Of a stretch of 12,753 nt of DNA, positions 1 through 7,383 are shown piece by piece. A model generated the notes under the pieces. That model was not told where the DNA came from. It ran no database searches and was given only the letters and a program-made list of their open reading frames with translations. The translations under genes were made by a program, and so were the position numbers. Every line of letters starts with the position of its first letter. Position 1 is the first letter of the stretch. Origin of the DNA: Rhodospirillaceae bacterium (GTDB lineage: Bacteria; Pseudomonadota; Alphaproteobacteria; UBA8366; GCA-2717185); the NCBI GenBank assembly GCA_028817685.1, contig JAPPPC010000351.1, forward strand, positions 1-12,753, written 5' to 3'.

Positions 1-134
1 ATCATGTAGCCCGCCAAGGCGTCGACCGTTGCCAGCATCGAAGACCCGCTCATGGCCAATGCCTGGCACACAGCCAGCAGCGTTACGTTCTTGCGCGTCG
101 GGTCACGCCGGGGCGCTGTCGCATCTTGCATCAT
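1..134 (-). CDS. MFS transporter, N-terminal fragment
   Basis: Only the first 44 codons lie in the window; the gene continues beyond the left edge. Translation from the ATG at 134-132 gives a short charged N-terminus (MMQDATAPRRDPTRKN) followed by a hydrophobic segment from about residue 18 (VTLLAVCQALAMSGSSMLA, then TVDALAGYM). That is a typical first transmembrane helix of a major facilitator superfamily permease, and the CQAL...S..ML pattern is common in bacterial MFS drug/sugar-type carriers. A second ATG follows at once (131-129) and could be the true start; a GGAT-like ribosome site lies about 5 bases before the first. The gene follows the FliL-like gene by 41 bases on the same strand and may share its transcript. 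The substrate cannot be inferred from this fragment. Confidence 0.72.
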   Translation of the reverse strand, partial: MMQDATAPRRDPTRKNVTLLAVCQALAMSGSSMLATVDALAGYM

Positions 135-175
135 GGGTTATCCAGCAGCGTGTTGCGGGCGTTCGCCCAGTACGC

Positions 176-628
176 TCAATTCGATGGTTTCCAGTCGGCT
201 TCGAACACGCCTTGCACCAGCACATCCGTGACCGCACCCTTGCCGAGCGCTTTCTCACTGTGGCTTATGAGGCGGCGTTTGATGGACGGAATCTTCACGC
301 CCTTCTTCAGCGAAGGCAGGTTGGTGAAATAATCGTTCAGGGCGGATATGAAGACATCCCGCAGTTTCGGGATCTTCTTCTCTGCCAGCGCCTTAGCCTC
401 CGCATCCCGCATTTCCAGCTTCAAGTCGAGGCGAATGTATTTTTGCACGCCGCCGCCGCGAATGACGTGCACGTTCAGCGTTTCCATCTCCAGGAAAATT
501 GGATCGACGACCGGCTCCGGCTCCGCCTCGGCGGTCTTGTTCGGGTCGTTCAGCACGAAGAACCAGGTTGCCGCGCCACCGCCGGCGACGAGAACTAGAA
601 CGACTACGACTATGATGACGAGCTTAAT
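176..628 (-). CDS. FliL-like flagellar basal-body-associated protein, start codon unusual (ATT)
   Basis: Read from the ATT at 628-626 the product is 150 aa. A lysine is followed by a hydrophobic stretch (about residues 3-22, LVIIVVVVLVLVAGGGAATW), an acidic linker, then a FliL-like periplasmic domain with FLEMETLNVHVIRGGG and YIRLDLKLEM, ending VTDVLVQGVFEADW. This matches the FliL plan: a single inner-membrane anchor and a periplasmic domain that associates with the flagellar stator. The frame has a TAG at 637-635 and no ATG, GTG, TTG or CTG before the GTG at 556-554. Starting at that GTG would remove the whole membrane anchor. So either ATT is used, the original start has been mutated, or there is a sequence error. 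No strong ribosome site is visible. It follows thiL by 53 bases; no other flagellar gene is present. FliL-family assignment is from pattern memory and the function in motility is inferred. Confidence 0.7.
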   Translation of the reverse strand: MKLVIIVVVVLVLVAGGGAATWFFVLNDPNKTAEAEPEPVVDPIFLEMETLNVHVIRGGGVQKYIRLDLKLEMRDAEAKALAEKKIPKLRDVFISALNDYFTNLPSLKKGVKIPSIKRRLISHSEKALGKGAVTDVLVQGVFEADWKPSN

Positions 629-681
629 GGGGTTCTATTTCTAGCAGGAACCGAGGTCCGGGTTAATCCCCTCGATGCGTC

Positions 682-1677
682 TTATCCGTGCGTGAACCCC
701 GTGCGTCCAAGCGTGATCCCCGATCCATCGGCGCGGATCACACGCACCCCGGGCCCCTTTTCGACCTTCCCGATCGCCGTCACGGGCACATCGCACTCTT
801 TCGCAATTGCTTCGACGACATCGCTATCGGCGTGGGGGGCGCAAAATACCAGTTCGTAGTCGTCACCGCCCGAGAGGATCATTGCCAGCGCTTCCGGGTC
901 CCGGTCCAAAACAGCGCGCGCGGCGGTGGAAAGCGGTATGTCATCCGCCCGGATCACCATCGCCACATCCGATGCGTCGGCGATATGGCCCAGATCGGCG
1001 ACCAGCCCGTCCGATACATCGGCCGCCGCAAGTGCCATTTCCGGTGCAAGCCGTGCGAGCAATCCCAGCCTTGGTTCCGGCTTGCGGTAACGTGCGATCA
1101 GGGCCGCGGTATGCGTCTCGGAAATCCCGGACAGCTCGCCTCTCACGGCCCGCAACCCCAGCGCCCCATCGCCGATGGTACCGCTGACAAAAACGGTGTC
1201 CCCCGGCGTCGCCGCGGACCGGCGGACGGCGCCCGATGCGGGCACTTCGCCATAGGCGGTGAGCGAAAGGACCACGGGGCCGGGCGTACCGACGGAGTCC
1301 CCGCCGATGAGGGTGACCTCGAAGCGCGCCTGATCCTCGGCCAAACCGCCCGCGAAGGCTTCCAGCCAACGATCATCGATATCCGATGGCAGCGCGACGT
1401 TGAGTGTGTAGGCGCGCGGCGTGGCGCCCATCGCCGCCAGATCGGACAAATTCACGCGCAGCAGCTTTGCCGCAATCAGCTCCGGCGGTTCGTCGCCGAT
1501 ATAGTGAACGCCGGCGACGATAGTGTCCGTTGTTACGACGAGCTCTGTCCCGGGCGCCGGCGTGATGACGGCGGCATCGTCCGTCAGGCCGAACGCCCCG
1601 GCATGGGACGCGGCCAAGGGCGCGAAATACCGGGCGATCCGGTCAAACTCACCGCTCTGCTTCGCCGCGCGCGTCAT
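682..1677 (-). CDS. thiL: thiamine-monophosphate kinase
   Basis: ThiL phosphorylates thiamine monophosphate with ATP to make thiamine diphosphate, the active cofactor, in the cytoplasm. The 331-aa product has the AIR-synthase/PurM-like ATP-binding fold in family order: GLTDDAAV (residues 30-37, metal-binding aspartates 33 and 34), TTDTIVAGVH (49-58), KLLRVNLSDLAAMGA (71-85, the phosphate/metal region), GGDSV (125-129), VSDGL (221-225) and GGDDYEL (270-276). Length is normal for the family. The ATG lies inside the 3' end of nusB, overlapping it by 29 bases in another frame, so translation is probably coupled. Adjacency to nusB and the riboflavin genes is the usual proteobacterial arrangement (ribH-nusB-thiL). 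The gene ends with TAA at 684-682. Confidence 0.96.
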   Translation of the reverse strand: MTRAAKQSGEFDRIARYFAPLAASHAGAFGLTDDAAVITPAPGTELVVTTDTIVAGVHYIGDEPPELIAAKLLRVNLSDLAAMGATPRAYTLNVALPSDIDDRWLEAFAGGLAEDQARFEVTLIGGDSVGTPGPVVLSLTAYGEVPASGAVRRSAATPGDTVFVSGTIGDGALGLRAVRGELSGISETHTAALIARYRKPEPRLGLLARLAPEMALAAADVSDGLVADLGHIADASDVAMVIRADDIPLSTAARAVLDRDPEALAMILSGGDDYELVFCAPHADSDVVEAIAKECDVPVTAIGKVEKGPGVRVIRADGSGITLGRTGFTHG

Positions 1678-2161
1678 GCGGTAAATCTCCCATATCGTCG
1701 GATCGGGATTCGTGTGCCAACCGGTCGAGGACGCGGTTCACCATGGTTGATTCGCGGTTCACGAAAAACGAATTGGCCACATCGACATACTCGCTGATCG
1801 TGAGCGGCGGATCGATATCCGTACGCATCAGGATTTCGTAGGCGCCGGCGCGCAATATGGCCTGCAGCAACAGCTCGAGCCGATCGAGCGGCATATCGTC
1901 GTGAATCACCGTGGCGAGACGCCGGTCGATCTCGGTCCGGCTCTGCGTCACGCCGAGAACCAGGTCGCCGAACAGTTCCGGCTCCGCTTCGACCAGCTGT
2001 GCGCCATCGACTTCGCCGCCGAGCCTGTAACGATTGAATTCACCGACAACCGCTTCGGCACCGCCGCCGGCGACGTCGAGTTGGTAGAGGGCCTGGACCG
2101 CCGCCAGCCGGGCCGCGCTGCGCCGCTTGCCGCGCGACACCGATGGCGTCTTGCGGGTCAT
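1649..2161 (-). CDS. nusB: transcription antitermination factor NusB
   Basis: NusB pairs with NusE (ribosomal protein S10) on boxA RNA to keep RNA polymerase processive through rRNA operons. The 170-aa product starts with a basic stretch and the RRSAARLAAVQALYQLD segment (residues 13-29) that opens the NusB helical fold, continues with FGDLVLGV and the helical LELLLQAILRAGAYEIL region, and has DPPLTISEYVDVANSFFVNRESTMVNRVLDRLA near the C-terminus, which is diagnostic of the family. A C-terminal hydrophilic tail (about residues 151-170) extends past the usual end and overlaps the start of thiL. The ATG overlaps the ribH stop in an ATGA arrangement (4 bases shared), a sign of coupled translation. 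Confidence 0.96.
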   Translation of the reverse strand: MTRKTPSVSRGKRRSAARLAAVQALYQLDVAGGGAEAVVGEFNRYRLGGEVDGAQLVEAEPELFGDLVLGVTQSRTEIDRRLATVIHDDMPLDRLELLLQAILRAGAYEILMRTDIDPPLTISEYVDVANSFFVNRESTMVNRVLDRLAHESRSDDMGDLPHDARGEAER

Positions 2162-2619
2162 TTCCCGTCGAGGCCGAACTGTCGTCTGAGCGCGATCATC
2201 GCCAGGCAGGCATCGGTTACCGTGCCGCCCTTGTTGCCCTGCTTGCGGTCCGCGCGGACCCAGGCCTGGTCCCGGTTCTCGGTCGTCAGCACCCCGTAGC
2301 CGATCGCAATGGCGTGCTGCAAGGCCAGATCCTGCAGACCGCGGGCGCTTTCCTGGCAGACATAATCATAGTGCGTGGTCTCGCCGCGAATAACGCAGCC
2401 AAGTCCGACATAGCCGTCAAACGGCCCTTGCGCGCCGCCCCCGGCCTCGACGGCAAACTTGACCGCGGCCGGGATTTCGAACGCCCCTGGCACCTCGATC
2501 CGCTCATGAGTTGCACCGGCCGCCTCTAGCGCCTCCGTCGCGCCCGCCAACAGCTCCGCCGCGATTTCGTCGTAATAGCGGGATTCGACAATCAGGATAT
2601 GTGGTTTGGTCGCGCTCAT
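2158..2619 (-). CDS. ribH: 6,7-dimethyl-8-ribityllumazine synthase
   Basis: RibH condenses 5-amino-6-ribitylamino-uracil with 3,4-dihydroxy-2-butanone 4-phosphate to give the lumazine precursor of riboflavin, usually as a pentamer or 60-mer capsid. The 153-aa product is of normal length. It shows the family motifs ESRYYDEI (12-19), VPGAFEIP (43-50, substrate loop), GCVIRGETTHYDYVC (74-88, containing the proton-acceptor histidine at 83), and GYGVLTTENRDQAWVRAD, where ribH normally has GVLTxxNxEQAxxR. GNKGG follows in the phosphate-binding tail. Both ends overlap neighbours by 4 bases (ATGA with the ribBA-like gene upstream and with nusB downstream), so it is one translationally coupled unit. 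In transcription order the lumazine synthase comes directly after the DHBP synthase that makes one of its substrates. Confidence 0.97.
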   Translation of the reverse strand: MSATKPHILIVESRYYDEIAAELLAGATEALEAAGATHERIEVPGAFEIPAAVKFAVEAGGGAQGPFDGYVGLGCVIRGETTHYDYVCQESARGLQDLALQHAIAIGYGVLTTENRDQAWVRADRKQGNKGGTVTDACLAMIALRRQFGLDGK

Positions 2620-3758
2620 GCCGGCCCCGGATTTCTGATTCGGATGGGCACCGTGTCGACGACTTTCAAACCGTACCCCTCGATGCCGATAACCCGCACC
2701 TTCGGCGAGTTCGTCAAAAGACGCATATCCGTGATGCCGAGATCGAGCAGGATCTGCGCGCCGACGCCATAGTCGCGAAGTTCGTGTGCATTCGGCACGA
2801 CCACGCGCGACAGCTCGTCATTCGCGTGGTGCACGCGGTCTGAGATGATGGTCGGATAGGACTCGCGGATCAGCACGACGACTCCCCGGCCGACCTCGCC
2901 GATTTCGCGCATCGCATTCTGCAGCTCGCCCGCCTTGCCGGTGCGCATCGCACCGAGCGCGTCGTCGAACAGATTGAGCGCATGCATGCGAACCAGAGGC
3001 GGCTCGGGATCGGTCAGGTCCCCCATCACCAACGCGACATGTTCGGAGTAGTTGATCTTATTGGCGTAGACGAAGAGCTTCCAATCGCCGCCGAACTTGC
3101 TGTTCATCGTCGTCGCGGCAACGCGCTCGACCGTGCGGTCGTGCCGCCGCCTGTAGGCGATCAGATCGGCAATCGTCCCGATTTTCAAACTGTGGTACTG
3201 CGCGAATTTCACCAGATCTTCACGACGCGCCATCGTGCCGTCGTCATTCATGATCTCGCAGATCACGCCGGACGGGTTGAGTCCCGCCAACCTGGCGATA
3301 TCGACCGACGCCTCGGTGTGGCCGGACCGGACCAACACCCCGCCGTCGCGTGCGACCAACGGAAAGACGTGGCCCGGCGTCGCAATATCGGCTGCCCCCT
3401 TCGAAGGATCGATAGCAACGGCCACCGTTCGCGCGCGGTCCGGTGCGGAGATTCCCGTCGTCACCCCTTCCCGCGCTTCAATCGAGACGGTGAAGGCGGT
3501 GGCCAACCGGCTGGAGTTCTGTTGCGGCAGCAAGGTCAGGCCCAGCTGGTCGATGCGGTCCTTCGTCATTGCGAGGCAAATCAGGCCGCGACCATGCATG
3601 GCCATGAAATTGATGATTTCCGGCGTCGCCATCTGCGCCGGAATGACAAGGTCGCCTTCGTTTTCGCGGTCCTCATCATCGACGAGGACGAACATCTTGC
3701 CGTTGCGCGCGTCCTCGATCAGCTCTTCGGCGCTCGATTTGTACTCTTTAAAGCTCAC
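2616..3758 (-). CDS. ribB: 3,4-dihydroxy-2-butanone 4-phosphate synthase with degenerate GTP cyclohydrolase II domain (RibBX type)
   Basis: The N-terminal half (about residues 10-205) is a complete DHBP synthase, converting ribulose 5-phosphate to DHBP plus formate. It has DDEDRENEGDL (27-37, metal and substrate acidic loop), GVTTGISAPDRA (98-109), TPGHVFPL (127-134) and RSGHTEASVDIARLAGL (144-160). The C-terminal half (about 206-380) is collinear with GTP cyclohydrolase II but lacks its catalytic residues. The three zinc cysteines of RibA align with Asn262, Thr273 and Lys275, there is no cysteine anywhere after residue 167, and the RQEGRG-type loop reads RESYPT. Only the LLTNSPKV segment (347-354) near the end is still strongly RibA-like. 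This agrees with the RibBX/degenerate RibBA proteins known in alphaproteobacteria. It starts with GTG at 3758-3756; an AGGT ribosome site lies about 10 bases upstream. GTP cyclohydrolase II activity is not expected. Confidence 0.93.
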   Translation of the reverse strand: MSFKEYKSSAEELIEDARNGKMFVLVDDEDRENEGDLVIPAQMATPEIINFMAMHGRGLICLAMTKDRIDQLGLTLLPQQNSSRLATAFTVSIEAREGVTTGISAPDRARTVAVAIDPSKGAADIATPGHVFPLVARDGGVLVRSGHTEASVDIARLAGLNPSGVICEIMNDDGTMARREDLVKFAQYHSLKIGTIADLIAYRRRHDRTVERVAATTMNSKFGGDWKLFVYANKINYSEHVALVMGDLTDPEPPLVRMHALNLFDDALGAMRTGKAGELQNAMREIGEVGRGVVVLIRESYPTIISDRVHHANDELSRVVVPNAHELRDYGVGAQILLDLGITDMRLLTNSPKVRVIGIEGYGLKVVDTVPIRIRNPGPA

Positions 3759-3797
3759 CTTCAGTTACCTGCTTCGTGGTGATTGGCGCTGTCAGAC

Positions 3798-4397
3798 CTA
3801 CGTGTCAGACGCGGGGTCGGATTGCAGCCGCGCAACATATCGGGCCAGCAGATCGACCTCAAGGTTGACCTTATCGCCGGCCTGCGTCGTGCCCAAGGTC
3901 GTGTGTTCCGCCGTGTGCGGGATGATATTGACGCCGAAGGTGCTACCTTCGACCTCGTTCACCGTAAGAGAGATGCCGTCGAGCGCGATCGATCCCTTAC
4001 GGGCGATGAAGCGGGCCAGTTCGGCCGGCGCTTCGAAAGAAAACCTGATGCTGTCGCCATCCGGCCGCCGTGCCGTCACGACGGCAACGCCATCGACATG
4101 GCCCTGGACGAGGTGACCGCCCAACTCGGCACCGAGCCGCAGCGACTGTTCCAGATTAATACGACGGCCCGGCGCCCAGTCGCCTAGCGTGGTGCAGTCG
4201 AGCGTCTCCTGCGAGACGTCCACCGCAAACCAATCCTCGCCCTTCTCGACCACGGTCAGGCACGCTCCGGAATGCGCGATCGAGGCACCGATCTCGACCG
4301 CCCCCAATTCGTAGTGTGTCCCAATGACAAAGCGGGTATCGCCCGGCCGTTCGACCGACCGCACCTCCCCGATATCCGTTATCAATCCTGTAAACAT
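3798..4397 (-). CDS. ribE: riboflavin synthase, alpha chain
   Basis: RibE (ribC in some naming) dismutates two 6,7-dimethyl-8-ribityllumazine molecules into riboflavin and the pyrimidine precursor. The 199-aa product begins with the invariant MFTGLI and contains the two tandem lumazine-binding repeats: repeat one with GASIAHSGACLTV (37-49), repeat two opening with GGHLVQGHVDG (93-103) and carrying GSIALDGISLTV (135-146). IPHTAEHTTLG (159-169) and VNLEVDLLARYV (177-188) close the fold as usual. An ATG 36 bases further upstream (4433) is in frame, but family alignment fixes the start at MFTG. The gene sits 56 bases after ribD and 39 before the ribB-type gene. The repeat-one segment AHSG, where family members often have AVNG, is a mild variation only. 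Confidence 0.96.
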   Translation of the reverse strand: MFTGLITDIGEVRSVERPGDTRFVIGTHYELGAVEIGASIAHSGACLTVVEKGEDWFAVDVSQETLDCTTLGDWAPGRRINLEQSLRLGAELGGHLVQGHVDGVAVVTARRPDGDSIRFSFEAPAELARFIARKGSIALDGISLTVNEVEGSTFGVNIIPHTAEHTTLGTTQAGDKVNLEVDLLARYVARLQSDPASDT

Positions 4398-4453
4398 GGC
4401 GGCACCATAGCAGCCGGTTCCCGTTGCGCCCATACAAAGGGCCTCACATCCGG

Positions 4454-5560
4454 TTAGTCCCGCCGCGCGTAGATTTCCATGACGTCTTCGCCGACCGGCA
4501 GCATATCAACGCGGCTAAAGCGGGCCATTTCGTCCGGCGCCGCAATGCCATAGGCGGCGACGGCATCGATTCCGTCGGCCCCCATCACACCGCTGGCACG
4601 GAACCAATAGACCGTCTCGACAAAACCGGCCTTAAGGCAAGAAGCGGCCAATGCGCCGCCGCCTTCGACCAGAAGCCGCGTGACCCCACGGGCGCCCAGC
4701 GCATCGAGGCCCGACGCCATATCGACGCGCCCATCGGCGCCGGCAGCGACCCGCACAATTTCGACACCCCGGTCGGTCCAATCCTGTGTGTTGACGTCCG
4801 CCACCGTCAGGATCCAGGTCGGCGTTTCCCGCGCCGTCGCAACCAGCGGCGACTCCAACGGCAATCGCAGCTGGGAGTCGACGACAACCCGCACCGGCGA
4901 GCGGTCTTCTATCCCGGGGATGCGGCAGGTCAGCGAAGGCGCATCGGCGATCGCGGTGCCGACACCGACCATGATGGCGTCATGCGACGCCCGCAGCATA
5001 TGGCCCCGGGCTCGGGCTTCCGAACCGGTGATCCATCGGCTAGCACCCTCCCGGGCCGCGATCTTGCCGTCGAGTGTCGTTGCGGTCTTCAGCGTGACCA
5101 ATGGACGCCCCGTCTTCACGCGGGACAGGAAGCCCGCGTTGAGCGCCGCCGCTTCGTCGCGAAGTACGCCGGTATGGACTTCGATGCCGCCGGACCGCAG
5201 CTTTGCATGTCCCCCGCCGTCGGTGCGGGGATCCGGGTCTTCCATCGCCGTGGCAACGCGGGCCACACCGGCATCCAAAAGCGCCAAGGTGCAGGGCGGC
5301 GTTTTTCCGAAATGGTTGCAGGGCTCCAGGGTCACATAAGCTGTCGCACCCGCGGCAGCGCTTCCCGCCCGGCCAAGGGCTTCCGTCTCCGCATGGGGCC
5401 GGCCGCCCGGTTGGGTCCAGCCGCGCCCGACAACCTTGTCATCCTTGACGATGACGCAACCGACGGCGGGATTCGGCCAAACCGCTCCAAGACCGCGCCG
5501 CGCCAATACGAGCGCCGCGCGCATAAAGGTTTTGTCGTTCGGTTTATTCGTCTTCGACAC
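4454..5560 (-). CDS. ribD: bifunctional riboflavin biosynthesis protein: pyrimidine deaminase / reductase
   Basis: RibD performs the second and third steps after GTP opening: deamination of the pyrimidine ring, then NADPH-dependent reduction of the ribose side chain. The 368-aa product has both domains. The N-terminal zinc deaminase (about 10-145) has PNPAVGCVIV (29-38), HAETEAL (56-62; zinc ligand His56 and catalytic Glu58) and TLEPCNHFGKTPPC (77-90; zinc cysteines 81 and 90). The C-terminal reductase (about 152-368) opens with PLVTLKTATTLDGKIA (153-168) and WITGSEAR and has LLVEGGGALAA, the NADPH-site region. The GTG at 5560 lies inside the end of nrdR (17-base overlap). An in-frame ATG 12 codons later (5524) is an alternative that still leaves the deaminase fold intact. 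Confidence 0.95.
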   Translation of the reverse strand: MSKTNKPNDKTFMRAALVLARRGLGAVWPNPAVGCVIVKDDKVVGRGWTQPGGRPHAETEALGRAGSAAAGATAYVTLEPCNHFGKTPPCTLALLDAGVARVATAMEDPDPRTDGGGHAKLRSGGIEVHTGVLRDEAAALNAGFLSRVKTGRPLVTLKTATTLDGKIAAREGASRWITGSEARARGHMLRASHDAIMVGVGTAIADAPSLTCRIPGIEDRSPVRVVVDSQLRLPLESPLVATARETPTWILTVADVNTQDWTDRGVEIVRVAAGADGRVDMASGLDALGARGVTRLLVEGGGALAASCLKAGFVETVYWFRASGVMGADGIDAVAAYGIAAPDEMARFSRVDMLPVGEDVMEIYARRD

Positions 5561-6005
5561 CGAGTTCGCCGGTGATGAAATCTTCGAAATCCTTGGTCTC
5601 GCGGAAGTTCCGGTAGACCGAGGCGAAGCGGATATAGGCGACCTTGTCCAGCGTCAGCAGCGCCTCCATGACAAGCTCCCCGATGCTGTCGACGGCGATC
5701 TCCACCTCCCCGGAACTTTCCAGGCGGCGCACGATACCGTTGACGACGCGATCCACGCGATCTTCTTCGACCGGGCGCTTACGCAGCGCAATCCGCATCG
5801 ACCGCATCAGCTTATCCCGGTCGAACGGCTCCCGCTGGCCGCCTTTCTTCAGCACGGTCAGTTCGCGCAGTTGAACCCGCTCGAAGGTGGTGAAGCGCGC
5901 ACCGCAGTTCGGGCAATACCGCCGCCGCCGGATCGCGGAGTTATCCTCCGTCGGCCGCGAATCCTTCACTTGCGTATCGTTATGGGCGCAGAAGGGACAC
6001 CGCAT
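5544..6005 (-). CDS. nrdR: transcriptional repressor NrdR
   Basis: NrdR senses ATP/dATP through an ATP-cone domain and represses ribonucleotide reductase genes by binding paired 16-bp NrdR boxes. The 153-aa product, a normal length, begins MRCPFC and forms a zinc ribbon from Cys3, Cys6, Cys31 and Cys34 (YCPNCGARFTTFE). The KDSRPTEDNSAIRRRR segment between the cysteine pairs is a NrdR hallmark. An ATP-cone follows from about residue 49 to 139 (LTVLKKGGQREPFDRDKL ... KVAYIRFASVYRNF). It lies 24 bases after glyA, and its last 17 bases overlap the ribD GTG start. The nrdR-ribD linkage is common in bacteria. Possible NrdR boxes lie upstream of the first gene of this operon (see 8054-8100), which suggests autoregulation. 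Confidence 0.97.
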   Translation of the reverse strand: MRCPFCAHNDTQVKDSRPTEDNSAIRRRRYCPNCGARFTTFERVQLRELTVLKKGGQREPFDRDKLMRSMRIALRKRPVEEDRVDRVVNGIVRRLESSGEVEIAVDSIGELVMEALLTLDKVAYIRFASVYRNFRETKDFEDFITGELGVEDE

Positions 6006-6029
6006 GATTCCAGACCTCCCCGGTCACTC

Positions 6030-7340
6030 CTATAAATCCGTATAAATCGGAAACCGCTGGCACAGATCAGCAACGCGCGACCGCACCGCGGTTTCCACCG
6101 CTTGATTGTCATCCCTGTTTTCGGCGAGCCCGCGCAGAACCTCGACGATCATCTCGCCGACCTGCCGGAACTCCGCCGTGCCGAAACCGCGGGTCGTGCC
6201 CGCCGGGCTGCCAAGCCGGACGCCGGATGTCACCGCCGGTTTTTCGGGATCAAACGGCACGCCGTTCTTGTTGCAGGTCATGCCGGCCCGCTCCAGGCTT
6301 TGCTCGGAGATATTGCCGGTCAGCCCGAGCGGCCGCAAATCGACGAGGACGACATGGGTATCCGTGCCGCCGGAGACGATATCGAGACCGCCTTCCAGCA
6401 AGGTTTCCGCCATCACGCGGGCGTTGTCCGCAACGGCCTGCGCATAGGATTTGAACGACGGCCGCAACGCTTCGCCGAACGCCACGGCCTTCGCCGCCAC
6501 CACATGCATGAGGGGCCCGCCCTGCAAACCGGGAAACACGGCGCTGTCGACCTTCTTCGCGATCGCCTCGTCATCCGTCATGATCAATCCGCCGCGCGGT
6601 CCGCGCAGCGTCTTATGCGTCGTCGAGGTCACGACATGGGCGTGGCCGAAGGGTGTCGGGTGCACGCCGCCGGCCACCAATCCGGCGAAGTGCGCCATAT
6701 CGACCATGAAATACGCATCGACCGAATCAGCGATTTCGCGAAAGCGGGCGAAATCGATGGTCCGCGGATAGGCCGATCCCCCCGCGATGATCAAGCGCGG
6801 CTTGTGCTCGCGCGCGAGCGCAGCGACTTCGTCGAAATCGATCAGCGAGTCTTCGCGCCGCACACCGTACTGTACAGCGTTGAACCATTTGCCCGACACG
6901 TTCGGGCGCGCGCCATGGGTCAGATGACCGCCGGCGGCAAGCGACATGCCCATGATCGTCTCGCCCGGCTTCACCAAGGCCAGGAAGACCGCCTCGTTGG
7001 CCTGCGCGCCGGCGTGCGGCTGCACATTGGCGAATTCACAGCCGAACAACTGCTTGACGCGGTCGATCGCCAGCCGCTCGGCGACGTCGACATGCTCGCA
7101 CCCGCCGTAATACCGTCGTCCGGGATAGCCCTCGGCATATTTGTTCGTCAGGACCGAACCGGTCGCCTGCAGCACCGCCTTGCTGACGATATTCTCCGAA
7201 GCGATCAATTCGATCTGATCCTGCTGGCGACCCAATTCGGCGTCCAGCGCCGCGAGCAGGCCCGGGTCGGTCTGAGCCAGATCGTCGGAGAAGTAGCTCT
7301 CCAGATCCGCGTCCTGCCGGTCAGCCGTCTTATCAAGCAT
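6030..7340 (-). CDS. glyA: serine hydroxymethyltransferase
   Basis: GlyA is the PLP enzyme that interconverts serine and glycine while charging tetrahydrofolate with a one-carbon unit, feeding purine, thymidylate and methionine synthesis. The 436-aa product has the family sequence from end to end: IELIASENIVSKAVLQATGS (43-62), NKYAEGYPGRRYYGGCEHVD (66-85), NVQPHAGAQANEAV (105-118), DMAHFAGL (214-221) and TSTTHKTLRGPRGG (238-251), where Lys243 is the PLP lysine. An N-terminal extension of about 12 residues precedes the usual start of the fold and is hydrophilic. The gene starts 43 bases after rpiB ends, and nrdR follows after 24 bases. Placement with nrdR ties folate-dependent dTMP supply to dNTP control. 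Confidence 0.98.
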   Translation of the reverse strand: MLDKTADRQDADLESYFSDDLAQTDPGLLAALDAELGRQQDQIELIASENIVSKAVLQATGSVLTNKYAEGYPGRRYYGGCEHVDVAERLAIDRVKQLFGCEFANVQPHAGAQANEAVFLALVKPGETIMGMSLAAGGHLTHGARPNVSGKWFNAVQYGVRREDSLIDFDEVAALAREHKPRLIIAGGSAYPRTIDFARFREIADSVDAYFMVDMAHFAGLVAGGVHPTPFGHAHVVTSTTHKTLRGPRGGLIMTDDEAIAKKVDSAVFPGLQGGPLMHVVAAKAVAFGEALRPSFKSYAQAVADNARVMAETLLEGGLDIVSGGTDTHVVLVDLRPLGLTGNISEQSLERAGMTCNKNGVPFDPEKPAVTSGVRLGSPAGTTRGFGTAEFRQVGEMIVEVLRGLAENRDDNQAVETAVRSRVADLCQRFPIYTDL

Positions 7341-7383
7341 GGCGTTCTAAAACCCTGATTGCGCCGCGCCTAAGCGCGCGCCC

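Noticed and set aside
557..681. Possibility that the FliL-like gene starts at GTG 556 and the region upstream is noncoding
   Set aside because: The in-frame sequence upstream encodes a strong single membrane helix joined to the domain, as expected for FliL, so the longer form is preferred.
688..1797. Plus-strand open frame of 369 codons opposite thiL and nusB
   Set aside because: It is the antisense shadow of well-identified genes in GC-rich DNA; its translation is rich in Arg, Gly and His and has no family pattern.
4398..4453. Possible FMN riboswitch before the rib genes
   Set aside because: The gaps between ribD, ribE and the ribB-type gene are 56 and 39 bases, too short for the element, and none of its conserved segments is present.
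4424..5575. Plus-strand open frame of 383 codons opposite ribD
   Set aside because: Antisense to a complete ribD with intact motifs; no recognisable protein and no ribosome site.
6102..7358. Plus-strand open frame of 418 codons opposite glyA
   Set aside because: Its length comes from codon bias of glyA on the other strand; composition is shadow-like (Arg, His, Gln rich).
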